From positions 31,837,023 through 31,901,022 of the forward strand of contig CM043797.1 in NCBI GenBank assembly GCA_023974075.1: a stretch of DNA of 64,000 nucleotides, given 5' to 3'. The notes beneath the pieces were generated by a model. It saw nothing but the letters and a program-made list of their open reading frames with translations. It was not told the DNA's origin and did not search any database. Source of the stretch: Chaenocephalus aceratus. Its lineage: Eukaryota > Chordata > Actinopteri > Perciformes > Channichthyidae. Made by a program: the position numbers and the translations under genes. Positions 27,766 to 38,648 of this stretch are shown piece after piece (the stretch's first letter is position 1; each line of letters opens with the position of its first letter).

Positions 27766-28095
27766 TGTCCTGCCTGCAACTTAGAGCAGGGCACAGGTCA
27801 AAGGTCCTGCCTTCCTTTGGGGGAGTGTGGCCAATTGCGCAGATGACTTTAACAGACTTTCTTTGTCTCTAAACATGTGTGTGATCGATTAGGATGGAAA
27901 GAGCACGAATATAGGCCCCTCCTATATTCTCTGTGTAGATTTGCGCTGTGTTTCTGTGTAACCTTTAGTGTTGGCTTGGGATTTACATGAGGAAGTCTTG
28001 TGGAAACCTTTCCAATGCTCCGGCCGTATACTCTCAATAAATTACAATGTTTGATGTAAAGTGGACTCCAGTCTTCTATTTCTTCCATTCACATT
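27766..28095 (+). mobile_element. Possible solo LTR or retroelement 3' end
   Basis: The segment has a compact layout: a GC-richer first half, an AATAAA at 28037-28042 and a short R/U5-like stretch ending TTCCATTCACA. It is unlike the flanking AT-rich DNA. I found no matching target duplication and no adjacent coding region. The call is speculative. Confidence 0.2.
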
Positions 28096-28229
28096 GCTGA
28101 TCAGAACTTTCCTTCACACTTAGGATGTGTGAAATATTGAAAATAATATTGCTACATTTGGGACTGCTATACTGTGAGGAAAATATATGAGATCATATAT
28201 CAAAATATGGAGTGTCGTAAAAATAGGTG

Positions 28230-28418
28230 TTCTCATTCATAACACTCCGTTCGATGTCTCACTATGGGATGCGCCTCATTGCGGAGCAAACAGAAGCATC
28301 AATCTCATTACGCCAATCCTGATTGGCTGGTGATCTTGACGTCAGCGTCAGGGAAATCACCCCCTATAAGTAGCTTGCGCCACAACGCATGCGTCATTCA
28401 AACACCTCTTCTCGCTTC
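28230..28418 (+). repeat. DIRS copy 1 left terminal region and inverted terminal repeat
   Basis: About 23 bases of unique left end precede the inverted repeat proper (GATGTCTCACTATGGGATGC onward to CTCTTCTCGCTTC). The repeat pairs with 30894-31064 with few mismatches and is nearly identical to both ITRs of copy 2. Confidence 0.9.
28313..28380 (+). promoter_or_regulatory. Promoter-like module within the DIRS ITR
   Basis: In order: CCAAT (28313-28317), an inverted CCAAT as ATTGG (28322-28326), a full CRE palindrome TGACGTCA (28337-28344) and a TATA-like TATAAG (28375-28380). The same module is present in all four ITRs of the two copies. Spacing and order fit a Pol II core promoter driving the element. 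Activity is inferred. Confidence 0.5.
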
Positions 28419-28858
28419 AGAGCACATCTCTATAGTAGCCGGACAAGCTTAACTGTCCTCAGACTGAACCCAAATACCCATTTCGGTCGACGGGCGCTCG
28501 CCGGCTACTCCTTCTGCTTCGCAGGAAGACGGTAGTACTAACGATGTTAGTATTTAAATCGACCTTGCCCTTCTCTTACCCGAGAAAGTAAGGTAGGTCC
28601 GATTTTTTAAGCTAGCAGCACACCTGTTGCTAGCTCGCTCCCTCTCTACCGACACCACGGTAGCGAGGACGTTTTTTTCTTTTCTCTTCTCCACGGAGGA
28701 AGAAAGGATTAAAGGAGCATACTGCCACACCAGTCAGTATTCTCCGGGAATAAAAGACCCACACCAGTCAGTATTCTCCGGATTAAGGACAAGGTGGACA
28801 TTTTTCTCCCATCCCACCTGTCGAGAGCGGGCCCTGTCCACGCCACGAGGCGAACAAG

Positions 28859-29257
28859 ATGGACGTCCCTCTCCCTCACACCAGAGGAGTCAGGGACTCG
28901 GTGGCTCGACTCTGCGGCTGCGGGTTGAAGATCTCGGGCACAGACACACACCAGGTCTGTTCGTCCTGCCTCGGACTGGAACACGCCCGAGGCGCTATCG
29001 ACAACCCTGGCTCGTGCGGATATTGTGTCCGCTTCACCGTAAAGAGCCTCCGCCGACGGTTAGCATGACAAGCTAGCCTGTCGGAACAGGACCCCCCCAT
29101 GTCCACGGACCCGCCGGCCGGCAGTCAAGACACGGGGGCGTCCGCCACAGAGAGTGAACCCCTCTCCGTGTCGGGCTGGGGCTCATTATCTGCAATGGCT
29201 ATAGAACCGGGGTCCCGCGCCCTGGCAGGCCGGGACCCGGTGACGGCAAGACACAGG
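28859..29257 (+). pseudogene. DIRS Gag-like ORF1, N-terminal remnant (copy 1)
   Basis: Frame from 28859 reads MDVPLPHTRGVRDS, then a cysteine-rich segment with GTDTHQVCSSCLGLEHA and CGYC, like the N-terminus of fish DIRS Gag proteins. A TGA at 29066-29068 interrupts it where copy 2 has CAA. The following frame from 29099 (MSTDPPAGSQDTGAS onward) parallels copy 2 up to GRDPVTAR, where the internal deletion begins. The cysteine pairs may form a zinc-binding fold; this is not established. Everything C-terminal to this is missing. Confidence 0.75.
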
Positions 29258-29520
29258 AGTGATGCACCTCGGGACAGACTGGACTCCACATCCAAGGATC
29301 GTGAGTCCGCTGTGGGTGCGTTACGGCAGAGCCGCGTTAAAATGCTCAATGACAGCTGTTCTCTTTAATGCACGATTTAAACGCACTGTTAGGCGGGGAC
29401 GCACTCGTACACGATTGACCTCCGGGTCCTCTGTACGCGTTCCCACCCCTGGCTCTGTTACCCCCCAACTCTGGCCAGAGTGAAGGAGCAACGCCACACA
29501 CTTACTCTGATGTTTCCGCC
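29258..29520 (+). pseudogene. DIRS RNase H C-terminal remnant (copy 1)
   Basis: Begins abruptly in the words VMHLGTD, then WTPHPRIVSPLWVRYGRA, the C-terminal part of DIRS RNase H, directly after Gag sequence. The catalytic TDN region present in copy 2 is absent here. The frame is then lost near the ALKCSMT stretch. It marks the right edge of the internal deletion. Confidence 0.7.
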
Positions 29521-29654
29521 CTAGCCCGCAACGTACGGGCTGGCGGAGATATATCAGCTGTTGTGCGGGCAGCCATGGCAGCCCCCACCATGCAGGGACA
29601 GATTGTCTCAGGCGGGGGGGCGATCCTTCACCCACACCCAGAGCGCTTGGCACT

Positions 29655-30714
29655 ATGGGCCTGACCCGTGAGTGGTACAATCTGAATACAGTGGGACTCC
29701 CTCAGAAGGTGATAAACACTATTCAGAGTGCGAGAGCTTCCTCCACCAGGTCTCTTTACGACTGTAAGTGGAGGGTGTTTGAGGAGTGGTGCCTTCAAGA
29801 AGGGCACATCTCTTTTCAATGTCCTGTCGGGGTGATTTTTATCATTTCTACAGGACTTGATCGATAAACACAGAGCTTTCTCCACGATCAAGGTGTACCT
29901 GGCTGCTATTGCTGCATGCCATGTGGGCTTCGAGGGTAAGACGGCTAGCCAACATTCTTTGGTCTGCCGTTTTATGAAGGGAGCTCGCAGGCTCCTCCCT
30001 GTCTCCAGGTCACTGGTGCCCTTATGGTACTTTGCAGTGGTTTTAAATGGGCTCAGAATGACCCCATTTGAACCCCTGGAAGGAGCTGACATAAAACATC
30101 TGTCACTCAAGACAGTGCTGTTACTGGCCCTGGCATCCGCCAAGCGGGTCAGTGATATTCATGCACTGTCTGTACATCCCTCATGCACTCAGTTCGCCCC
30201 AGGGCAAACGAGAGTGTTGTTGAAGCCCAACCCTGCCTTTACACCAAAGGTGGTTGGTTCGTGTACCCCAATTGACATTGAGGCATTTCCTCCGCCGCTG
30301 GTTTCCTCCGGGGAACAGCAGCAGGATCTGTTATGTCCAGTCCGTGCTTTACACACATATATGGACAGATCAAAGGAGCTTCGTCTTAATGACCAACTCT
30401 TTGTGTCCTGGGCTAACCCTCACAAGGGCAAGCCTGTTACTAAGCAACGGCTCTCCCACTGGATTGTGGAGGCAATTGCTTTGGCCTATACGAGTCAGAG
30501 TTTGCAAGCACCTTCGGGTCTGCGGGCTCACTCGACTCGGGGCCTGGCTACATCCTGGGCTTTGTTCAAGGGTGTTTCCATCCAAGACATCTGTGCAGCG
30601 GCGAGCTGGTCCTCGCCGCTCACTTTTGTCAGCTTTTACAGGCTAGACGTCTCCGCTCCAAGCGAGGCCCGAGCAGTGCTGGGCACCTTGTTGAGTCGGG
30701 ACTCTACCTGTTAA
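29655..30714 (+). pseudogene. DIRS tyrosine recombinase (copy 1), nearly whole, one frameshift
   Basis: The recombinase integrates the circular DNA intermediate of DIRS elements. The N-terminal core-binding part (29655-29867) starts MGLTREWYNLNTVGLPQ. The catalytic part is a 285-residue frame at 29857-30714 with R97 in AKRVSD, H225 and R228 in AHSTRG, W251, and the nucleophile Y261 in SFYRLD. A run of five T (29836-29840) versus four in copy 2 shifts the frame between the two parts. The C-terminus is complete, and the internal complementary region starts about 55 bp after the stop. Y168 is intact here but a stop in copy 2. As an annotation this is a pseudogene by a single base. Confidence 0.9.
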
Positions 30715-30774
30715 GTTCTGGTTGATCGGTGATTTTCGAGATAAGCTCGTCTGGCAATACGGGAGCTACAATAT

Positions 30775-30870
30775 CCCATAGTGAGAAATTGAACGGAGTG
30801 TTATGAATGAGAATTATAGGTTACTTACGTAACCCCAGTTCTCAGAGTAACATGAAGTGAGATGTCTCAC
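30775..30870 (+). repeat. DIRS internal complementary region (copy 1)
   Basis: The first part (CCCATAGTGAGA, then GAACGGAGTGTTATGAATGA) is the complement of the left end. It is followed without a gap by TATAGGTTACTTACGTAACC and AGTAACATGAAGTGAGATG, the complement of the right end with few mismatches. The region is used in the DIRS replication model to template joining of the ends. Confidence 0.85.
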
Positions 30871-30893
30871 CAGACGGCCCTCCTTGCTATGGT

Positions 30894-31111
30894 GAAGCGA
30901 GAAGAGGTGCTTATTTTGAATGACGCATGCGTTGTGGCACAAGCTACTTATAGGGGGTGAATTCCCTGACGCTGACGTCAAGATCACCAGCCAATCAAGA
31001 TTGGCGTAATGAGATTGATGCTTCTGTTTGCTCCGCGATGAGGCGCATCCCATAGTGAGACATCTCACTTCATGTTACTCTTAAGCCTGGGGTTACGTAA
31101 GTAACCTATAG
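30894..31111 (+). repeat. DIRS copy 1 right inverted terminal repeat and right end
   Basis: Pairs with the left ITR in inverted orientation (GAAGCGAGAAGAGG to CCCATAGTGAGACATC). It is followed by about 47 bases unique to the right end, finishing GTAAGTAACCTATAG. The region between internal complementary region and end is itself a large imperfect hairpin. Confidence 0.88.
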
Positions 31112-31810
31112 ATTTTTGTTTCTTTTACTTTTTTATGATAAACGCTCAGATCTTTTGGTATGCAAGGATGCAAATAAGTCTTTACCTTTCGACAGATCAA
31201 GCATAAAAACAAAGGAAAAAGGCAGAAGGGAAAGGCAGGCAAGGATGGATGTAACAAAAAGACCAATAAACCACAGAAGTTGGAGATAACGTTTAAATAA
31301 TCCGTTGTGGATATCTCAAGCACTTTCCACCTCTCACTACAGCTACAGCAGCATCACTAATACAGTATGTGTGGGGGGGTGTTATCAAAAGTTAACGTTT
31401 AACAGTACCTAACTGTGACATCACCATAGCTATATAGCTCACCGGTACTTCACTGCAGCAGAGTGAGATGAGAAGCCATTGAAGGTCAGCAAAGATACAT
31501 TTAAGGTGGTGTCAAGTTACTCTTTAAACTCCAAGATCCATCCTGCCAGTCAGCACAATGGACAGAGTCAGAGCACAGTGCTTATTCTCTGCAGAGCTCT
31601 ACAGAGAAGACTGCAGTGCTGTCCTCACCACATTCATGAAAAACGTACAACTTACCAGAACAACATTTTCACTTTGTGTCTGTGAATTGGTTTCATCTAA
31701 ACTAACTAAAAACTAAAACCTGTAAGTCACGCCTATTTGTGTATTATTACATTATGTTCAACTTATGTTTATGCTTGACTTAAAATCTAAATGTGTAAGG
31801 GATAGCAAGT

Positions 31811-31943
31811 TGGAGTCCCACTGCAGTCAGCATGTCGTTGTGTCCCTGGGCAAGACACTTCACCCCAAAATGCTTCTGTGGGGATTGTCCACAGTATTGA
31901 ATGTATGCAAGTCGCTTTGGATAAAAGCATCTAACAAATGTAG
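31811..31943 (+). mobile_element. 5'-truncated SINE, same family as 21037-21231
   Basis: Starts at CCCACTGCAGTCAGCATG, after the lost Pol III head. It continues through GTGTCCCTGGGCAAGACAC and CTGTGGGGATTGTCCAC to the LINE-like tail AAGTCGCTTTGGATAAAAGC. No A or B box remains. Confidence 0.8.
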
Positions 31944-34900
31944 TTATAATTTATTGTTTGAGTCAAAACTGAAAAAGAAAAAAAAGCTGTATGATATCTT
32001 TACTTTGAAGCAATTGTGTTGCTTTGCTTTCCATCCATCAGGATACAGCTCAGAAACAATCTGTATTGATTTTGTAAATATGACACCACGTCAACACTGC
32101 ACTCTCTCCACTCTGAGCTGTGACCTCCGGACGTGGATCATTTACCATACAGTTGCAGACACTCTGATACTCTTTGACTCACTCTTGTAGCTCTAGTTTC
32201 CTCTGCTGTTGGTCTGCCCTGAATAAAGAACGTGTTTGTCTATTCCTGGTGACTCCATCCCAATGGTTTCCATACACAGCCGACCCCCAGCTGATTACCG
32301 TGACTCTGTGGAGAGTGTTGATTTATGACTGTTTTGCTCTGATTATAGTAGGAGCTCTTTGATGAAACACTGAAGCTATATCATCTGTGTGAAAGCTTCC
32401 CTAAAGACGTTGGTTTGATAACTGTTTGCCTCTGGAAATGTGCCAAATGTCTGTCGAGCAGAGCATCACTTTCTGCTTCAGATCCAAATAAAAGGGCGCT
32501 GGTTTCTGTTATTTGGGTTTTTATCCCACAGAAAGGACTGGATCCTCAAAGGTACTACACGTGTAAAGCTGCGAGACAAAGGATACAATACATTTCTGAC
32601 AATAAGTTTATTTCATGAATGTCAGAGTTGTGTTGACTTTCTATATAACATGCATTATCCCCGATTAAACTTGCTGAGCAGAGAGGCTGAGCAGAGAGGC
32701 TGAGAGCTCAGCTGATCTCCAGTGGATTTTTAAGTCTCTGCAGACTTGTTAGTGCTTTCACTTCAACACTATCTATCAGAGCACATCCTTTCTCCAGATC
32801 CAGAGGTTTTTCTGATGAGTAACTTTTATATTAAACTGAATTTATTTATAAAAGTGTGAGTTTTCATCCACAAGTCATTTCAATGAATAGGGACTCATCA
32901 CATAATGTGCTTTACAATTTGATCAAATACATTAATACATAACGGCAAAGGAAATGTACAATTTGTATGTCATAATAAAAATACTTTTTATATAATAAGT
33001 GCAATTTATCTCAGTTGTCCTTGATACTGCCTCTGCATGTCTTTCGTCCTGTTGCAAACCGTGAATTGGCTTCGTCATAAATGTCTTCATTTGTAAACCA
33101 ATGTATCCAACATCATCTAATTCACTGTTCCTCTGAAGCCATTTCTCAACTAACCAAACATCCAACACATCCAACTCTGCCTTTTACATCGCCTCACATC
33201 TTTCTTTAGAAAATGTGGTTGACTCTCAAGTGATTTACGTGACACAACCAGTAAAGTCTGAGCTAAATTATGTTCAAACTGTCAATGGAAGACAAAACCC
33301 TGAAAAGACACTGTGACAGAGCGTCTCCTGCTCTCCTCCCATCTCTTTGTCCTCCTCTGTCCTCTAACTTTGACAGTCATTGTATGGTTGCTATCTAGTT
33401 TAACTAAAAGGTGTTATTACTGTTGAAAGAGACTGTGATGAGCAGATCTCAGACCAGCTGCAAGAAACTTTTGACAGAAGGAAAATCAGGCACTTTTGGC
33501 TTCTGTAAGGCAGCACTGAGGAATAGACATCATGTATGGCAATGGATCGTAGTTCCTGCCTTTTTTTCATTTGTTCACTTCAAGAATGAAAATGAATCCA
33601 AATGACTCCAGCTCCAAAAAGAATATATTCACAGGGTTCAAAAGAATCACCCGCCAAAATGCTCAATGAGTTAAATTCAAAAGATTTGCAGATGGTAGAA
33701 GAAAATAAGAAATAGGAGGAAACCCAGAAAGTGAGATAAATAACAAAATACTGATTATCAAGAGAAGACTAGAAATGAAAAATGCAACTTTCAAAACAAG
33801 CATAGCTAATCTCTAAATACCCATTTGGCAGGCACGCTCTTTATACAAATTAAATGAAAGGAATTCAGTGATATGATGAATGATGCTGATTCAAGATGAG
33901 GGAAAATTATTACAATTTATTTTGCATGACAATCTTCGCACCTGGAGGCGTTGAATAAATGTCATCATAATACATGAAAGTTCTGAATTATTTTCAGTTA
34001 AAAATCACAAAACTGCTGCATTGGATCCTGATTAAAGCTCTCTATCAAAGCAGACATCAGAACAGTGACCACGATGTATGAAGATGTTAAATGTTATCCT
34101 GGTTTAAAGGACAGAAATAGGCTGTGATGGAGGACATAGTTTTCCATCTTTGATGAGATATAAGAGGACATGGAATTATATAAGGAGACAGAAACAAGGA
34201 CTGGACAACACCATGCCTTTGGTTTGACAGGAGAACACACACCAAATCAAATATATTTGCAAATAATTGTTTTTCTTGTATTAAAATGCATAAGGTCTAA
34301 AATGCACATATGTGTGTGCAGACTCTCTTAGCTCGCCTGATTGAAATATGAGCCAATTGAATTCAGATTATCAGCTGGTTTAGTGTTCATATCCTCCATG
34401 AGCGGCCATCAGCTCATCACCTGCTGGGCTGCAGTGTTGATCAGCTCAGCAGAAGTGTTGTTAACAGGATCAGGCAGATGTGAGACACACAGGATAAATG
34501 CAGCTCTGCTCTGACCACAGCAGCTGAATCAGAAACAGTACATATGGGTACCTGGTGACTTTGAATCATGAAAACTGACGGAGAAACACAAAAATGTGCA
34601 GTAGTTTTACTCGTTGTCATCCATGGTGTAAATTCTGGACCAAAGACAATGAAACATGAACACCCCTCAGACCAAACCAATCAGCTGCTGATCTACTGTA
34701 TTGTTGACCTTTATGAATTGAAACAAGACATGAAGGGAAATTGTCTTTTTCAATATTTAAAACTCGTACAGCTGAAGTGTTTCCACCTGTCTACTTCTCC
34801 TTGCTTGTTATCCCTGCCTCACTCTGTGCCACACAGACCCACTCCTTCCACACTGATGATTAGCTACTGCATTTAGAAAATATACACGGATACCAGGTAA

Positions 34901-36782
34901 ACTCTACATGTTCCCAAAGTCATATTTCCAAAGAGAATCACACTATTGTTCTTTCTCAGGCAAACACATTCACACCCTCCTTCAGATCACACCAGTCCTT
35001 ATTGCTGCTCTATGACATCACTCATTGCCACTTTGTTGGTCAAATATAACTGTGATATTTAATTGATATTTTGTAATTGTGTGTGTGTGTTGGGGGGGGG
35101 GGACCATTTGGTTCTGTAAAATATATTGAAGTATTTTTAGTTTACAGTGCTTCACGTCACATGACCCAGTGTCTCTGTATTTCAATCCAACTGTTTGTGT
35201 TGCTTTGCAGTTTATGGACAGAGGGATCGACACAATGGTGATGCAGCTTTACATGTGTTGCTTCATTCAAATGCAGCTGGAGCTTTGTTTCTCATCAACA
35301 TTTTTAGATAGAGAAACGAGTCATAACCGGAAAATCACCAGATTTTATAAATATCATTAACAACAGATCAGTTGGGCGGTTAGTGTTGAGTTATTGACAC
35401 CTTTGTTTTTATATAATATAACATAGTGACACAATATGTTGAGAGTGAAAACAGCAGGCTGTCCTTAACCTTTTAGTCTACCATCCCATCATTCAAGGGT
35501 GGATTTCACTATAAGTCATTTTTTTTTTTGGACGGACAGTCGGACACTATAATGTACATGTTTTTACTGTGTTCAATCTGAATTTACTTTAAAATAAAAA
35601 CATTTATATTGATTCTGACACTTCTACATCCAACTCGCAGATGTAACCTTGCTTTGAGAAAAAGGATTATTAATGTAACCCTTTTAGAAGGAAAGGTATG
35701 GTCATTTGTTCTGGGAATGTCATTTTCGAGCCTGAGAGCTGAAAAACAGGCTCAGGGCTTAACAGGTTAACTGCACTTTTAACAGCACAGAGAAACCAAC
35801 AGACTTCAGCTCTAACCCCTCAGTGGTTATTATTGTATTTCACTCTGTCTCTCTCTCTTTCCATTGTTGTGTTTGCACTTCCACACTCTGACCGGTCCAT
35901 GCAGCTCTGACCTCCTGAGAGCTGGGTCACAGTGCTGTGGGGGTGCAGTGTAACCTCACAGCAGCAGATCTGCCCTGCTGTCAGCAACCAGACCGGAGAA
36001 CTACATTATCATAATAAGGGCTACAAATAGTCACCAACTCAGCATGAAGATTCACTCGATATGACCAGTATACAATATGTTGCACTGTAATATTACTGAT
36101 GGGCAGAGTGGGACACACCAGATACGACAATATAGCTGTTCTTACTCAATAAAATGTGAAAGCTCAGTTAGTTTGTGTTTAGTTTCATTGGTGGGGGTTA
36201 GGCACATGTAAGACTACATTAAGGAGAACACATGGGTTTAAACAGAGACATTACATTGTATTCGATCATTGCTTCATTGCATTTACTTTAAGTAGAATTG
36301 ATCACCTCCTTCCATGAAAACCTGGAAGGAGGTGCTTCAGTTTTCTTTCTTCTTTTTGTGTTATTTTCTTACCCTTTCCATTCATTCATTTCATGCAACT
36401 CAAACAACAGATTCACAAAACAGAAAATACAAACATAGCAGGATGACTCTGGGCTGTTTCTATGCGTACAAATCCTGTTTCTCTTATTCTGTAAAGTTGC
36501 CAAACTGTTCTCCATCTTTGGAGAAAGTTTACAATTGTATGCTTAAAAGAGACAATACATAGGTTGTTTGGTTCCTGACACTTTTTTGTTTTAAAAATGT
36601 GACATTGCCACTGGCACTGAGCAAACACATGTTCTCTCCAAAGCCTGACCTGCTTCACTGTCCTGCAGTACGATGACGCACTCACTCTCCTATCAGCTAA
36701 AACACAAGGTCAACACTCTGACGGTAACACAGGTATCTGCTGGAAAATGAACTGGGATTAAATGGAATTTAAAATGATCGTA
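31944..36782. other. Anonymous sequence with duplicated block B copy 2
   Basis: About 4.8 kb without a supported gene. It contains block B copy 2 (32680-32815) and a 12-G run at 35091-35102. A hydrophobic frame after an ATG at 34568 and a YYTC-like motif at about 32548 are treated as weak leads only. Confidence 0.45.
32680..32815 (+). repeat. Anonymous duplicated block B, copy 2
   Basis: Aligns with 12828-12960, with shared word TCTCTGCAGACTTGTTAG. Just upstream, GCAGAGAGGCTGA is itself tandemly repeated (32679-32704). Confidence 0.5.
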
Positions 36783-36974
36783 TAGGGCGTACACACGGAG
36801 CCGTTTGACCCCCCAGAGCGTTGCATATGCCGTTCTATCCACCTTGGGACCCGTTATCGTTTCCGCAGTCGTTTAGTGCCGTATTCGGTCGTCTTCGTGT
36901 GGCCGAACGGTCTATATGACACTAAACAGTAACGCAAACAACCTTTTTCGTCCTCGTGTGGCCGGGGCCTTAAA
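36783..36974. mobile_element. Short MITE, about 190 bp
   Basis: The left end AGGGCGTACACACGGAGCCG and the right end (complement of TCGTGTGGCCGGGGCCTT) form an imperfect inverted repeat. The CpG-rich interior contains a second copy of the subterminal word CGTCTTCGTGTGGCCG. It contrasts sharply with AT-rich flanks. No clean target duplication is seen, so the family is uncertain. Confidence 0.55.
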
Positions 36975-37500
36975 TAATAACATGTGCAACTCGATTTTGA
37001 CAGGAAAGCAACTGGACACTTCTAGAATTGTGTGAGTAACATTCTGTTTTTAGACTTCTCTGTTTCAGTGTGTGTACGCTGTATCAATGCTCTGTAGTTG
37101 ATCTGACTGAAATTGTGATTTTAAATCTCAAAACCGCTACAGTATCTGTCAGGCAGAAACTTGGGACAGGTAATTTGACTGAAACCCTTAAAACTGAACT
37201 AACTGACTGCTAGGGATAACTTTGATTTAAACATTTGTAGAATACTAAGAGCTTTATTGAGTAGGTGTAACTGTATTAAGGGTTAAACTCATAACTTTAT
37301 AACTTAGGGTTTAAGGTAATTGACTTAAAAGACAATAACGAGTCAGGAGGAAGCCAGTTTCGATTTCCTTTTGAGGGCCACCAGCTGCAGAGAGTTAACT
37401 AATTAAAGGGACGTGGCCCCACAGCTGTGAGAACTCAGCAATCAGGTGTCCATTTTAGGTAGCACATTCCCGGAGCGTCAGCTTCAGCGTCAGACAGGCT

Positions 37501-37568
37501 AAGACTGGCAAAGACATTAGAGTCCTGCGGGAGTAAGACTGGCAAAGACATTAGAGTCCTGCGGGAGT
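37501..37568 (+). repeat. Tandem duplication, 34-bp unit x2
   Basis: AAGACTGGCAAAGACATTAG and the following 14 bases occur twice head to tail (37501-37534 and 37535-37568), identical by eye. It lies at the 5' edge of the LINE and may be a 5' UTR promoter repeat of that family. Confidence 0.85.
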
Positions 37569-37601
37569 CACGAGGGAGGCAAAGAGGAGGCAAATCCTAC
37601 T

Positions 37602-38648
37602 TTGATTGAGCTAAGTATCGCTGGTGTTTTATTTAATTGTTTAGCCTCTCATGCTATAATCATGTGTATTCTCTCCATTCCTGTTTATGTGTCTTCTCGC
37701 AATTATCACTGGCCCCGTGTATCTCGTAATCGATATAACCGGCCTGCTCTCGTCTATCCCACGTGCTCCACTGAGATCCAACATCTAGTTTCAGGCGGCC
37801 TGTGGAACTGCCAGTCAGCTGTTCCTAAGGCTGACTTCATCTCTGGCTACGCTTCCCTGCTGTCTCTGGATTTCCTTGCTCTCACTGAGACGTGGATTAC
37901 TCCATCCAACACATCCACCCCAGAAGCTCTCTCCAAAGCATATTCCTTCTCCCATACACCCAGACCCACTGGCAGAGGAGGTGGCACTGGTCTCCTGCTC
38001 TCTCCCAAATGGAGCTTTTCCCTCTTCAAGCTACCTAACTTCACTCCTTCCACCTTTGAATTCCATGCCGTCACAGTAACCCATCCTATACAATTAACCA
38101 TTGTTGTTCTCTACCGTCCACCAGGCGCCTTGGGGGACTTCTTGGAGGAATTAGATCATCTCCTCTCACACATCCCTGAAATCGGCCCTCCCGCTGTACT
38201 TCTCGGAGACTTCAACCTCCAGACGGGGAAGATAGACGAACTAACATCTCTGTTAACCGCCTTTGCTTTCTCACTGTCTCCGTCCCCACCAACTCATAAA
38301 GCTGGCAATGTCCTTGATCTCATATTCTCAAGGAACTGCGTTACTTCTAACCTCTCTGTAAACCCGCTCCACACATCCAATCACTTCTTCATTTCATTCT
38401 CTCTACCCCTTTCCAAACATAACAAACTAATCTCTTCTCATCTTGCACCTGTCCACCGTAACCTTCGTTCCCTCTCCCCCTCTACCTTTGCCTCATCGGT
38501 GCTCTCAGCCCTCCCTTCCTCTGACTCGTTCCAATTGCTGCCTCCAAACTCTGCTGCAGAAACTCTCCTCTCTACTCTCTCTGGACTCTCTCTGTCCTCT
38601 CACATCTCGGCAGGCTCGTCAGTCCCCTCCTGCTCCCTGGCTAAATGA
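37602..38648 (+). pseudogene. LINE apurinic endonuclease domain
   Basis: A 348-residue frame. Endonuclease motifs in order: LTETW (catalytic E96), VVLYRPPG (168-175), LGDFN (201-205), LDLIF (238-242) and TSNHFF (258-263). The enzyme nicks target DNA to prime reverse transcription. The last motif is usually SDH; here the middle residue is N (codon AAT), which would be expected to weaken or abolish cleavage. The frame is lost before the stop at 38648, with the true continuation (APWLNDALRANRT) in another frame. The start methionine is not certain, because family proteins often have an extra N-terminal region. Confidence 0.85.

Larger units (their letters stand above)
28230..31111 (+). mobile_element. 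DIRS-type retrotransposon, copy 1 (internally deleted, 2.9 kb)
   Basis: Left end TTCTCATTCATAACACTCCG and right end GGTTACGTAAGTAACCTATAG (last base 31111). Long inverted terminal repeats lie at 28253-28418 and 30894-31064. An internal complementary region (30775-30870) holds the complement of the left end directly followed by the complement of the right end. This is the hallmark DIRS architecture, which replaces LTRs and goes with a tyrosine recombinase instead of an integrase. Order: ITR, Gag N-terminus, RNase H remnant, tyrosine recombinase, internal complementary region, ITR. Reverse transcriptase and most of Gag and RNase H are deleted. DIRS elements make no target duplication, and none is seen. 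Confidence 0.92.

Noticed and set aside
34568..34642. ATG followed by a hydrophobic stretch (CAVVLLVVIHGVNSG) like a leader peptide
   Set aside because: No following V-type or other domain exon and no clear donor site. Kept only as a weak lead.
35944..35985. CACAGTG heptamer with a 23-base spacer, as in a V(D)J recombination signal
   Set aside because: The expected A-rich nonamer is absent (ACAGCAGCA instead) and no V exon abuts the heptamer.
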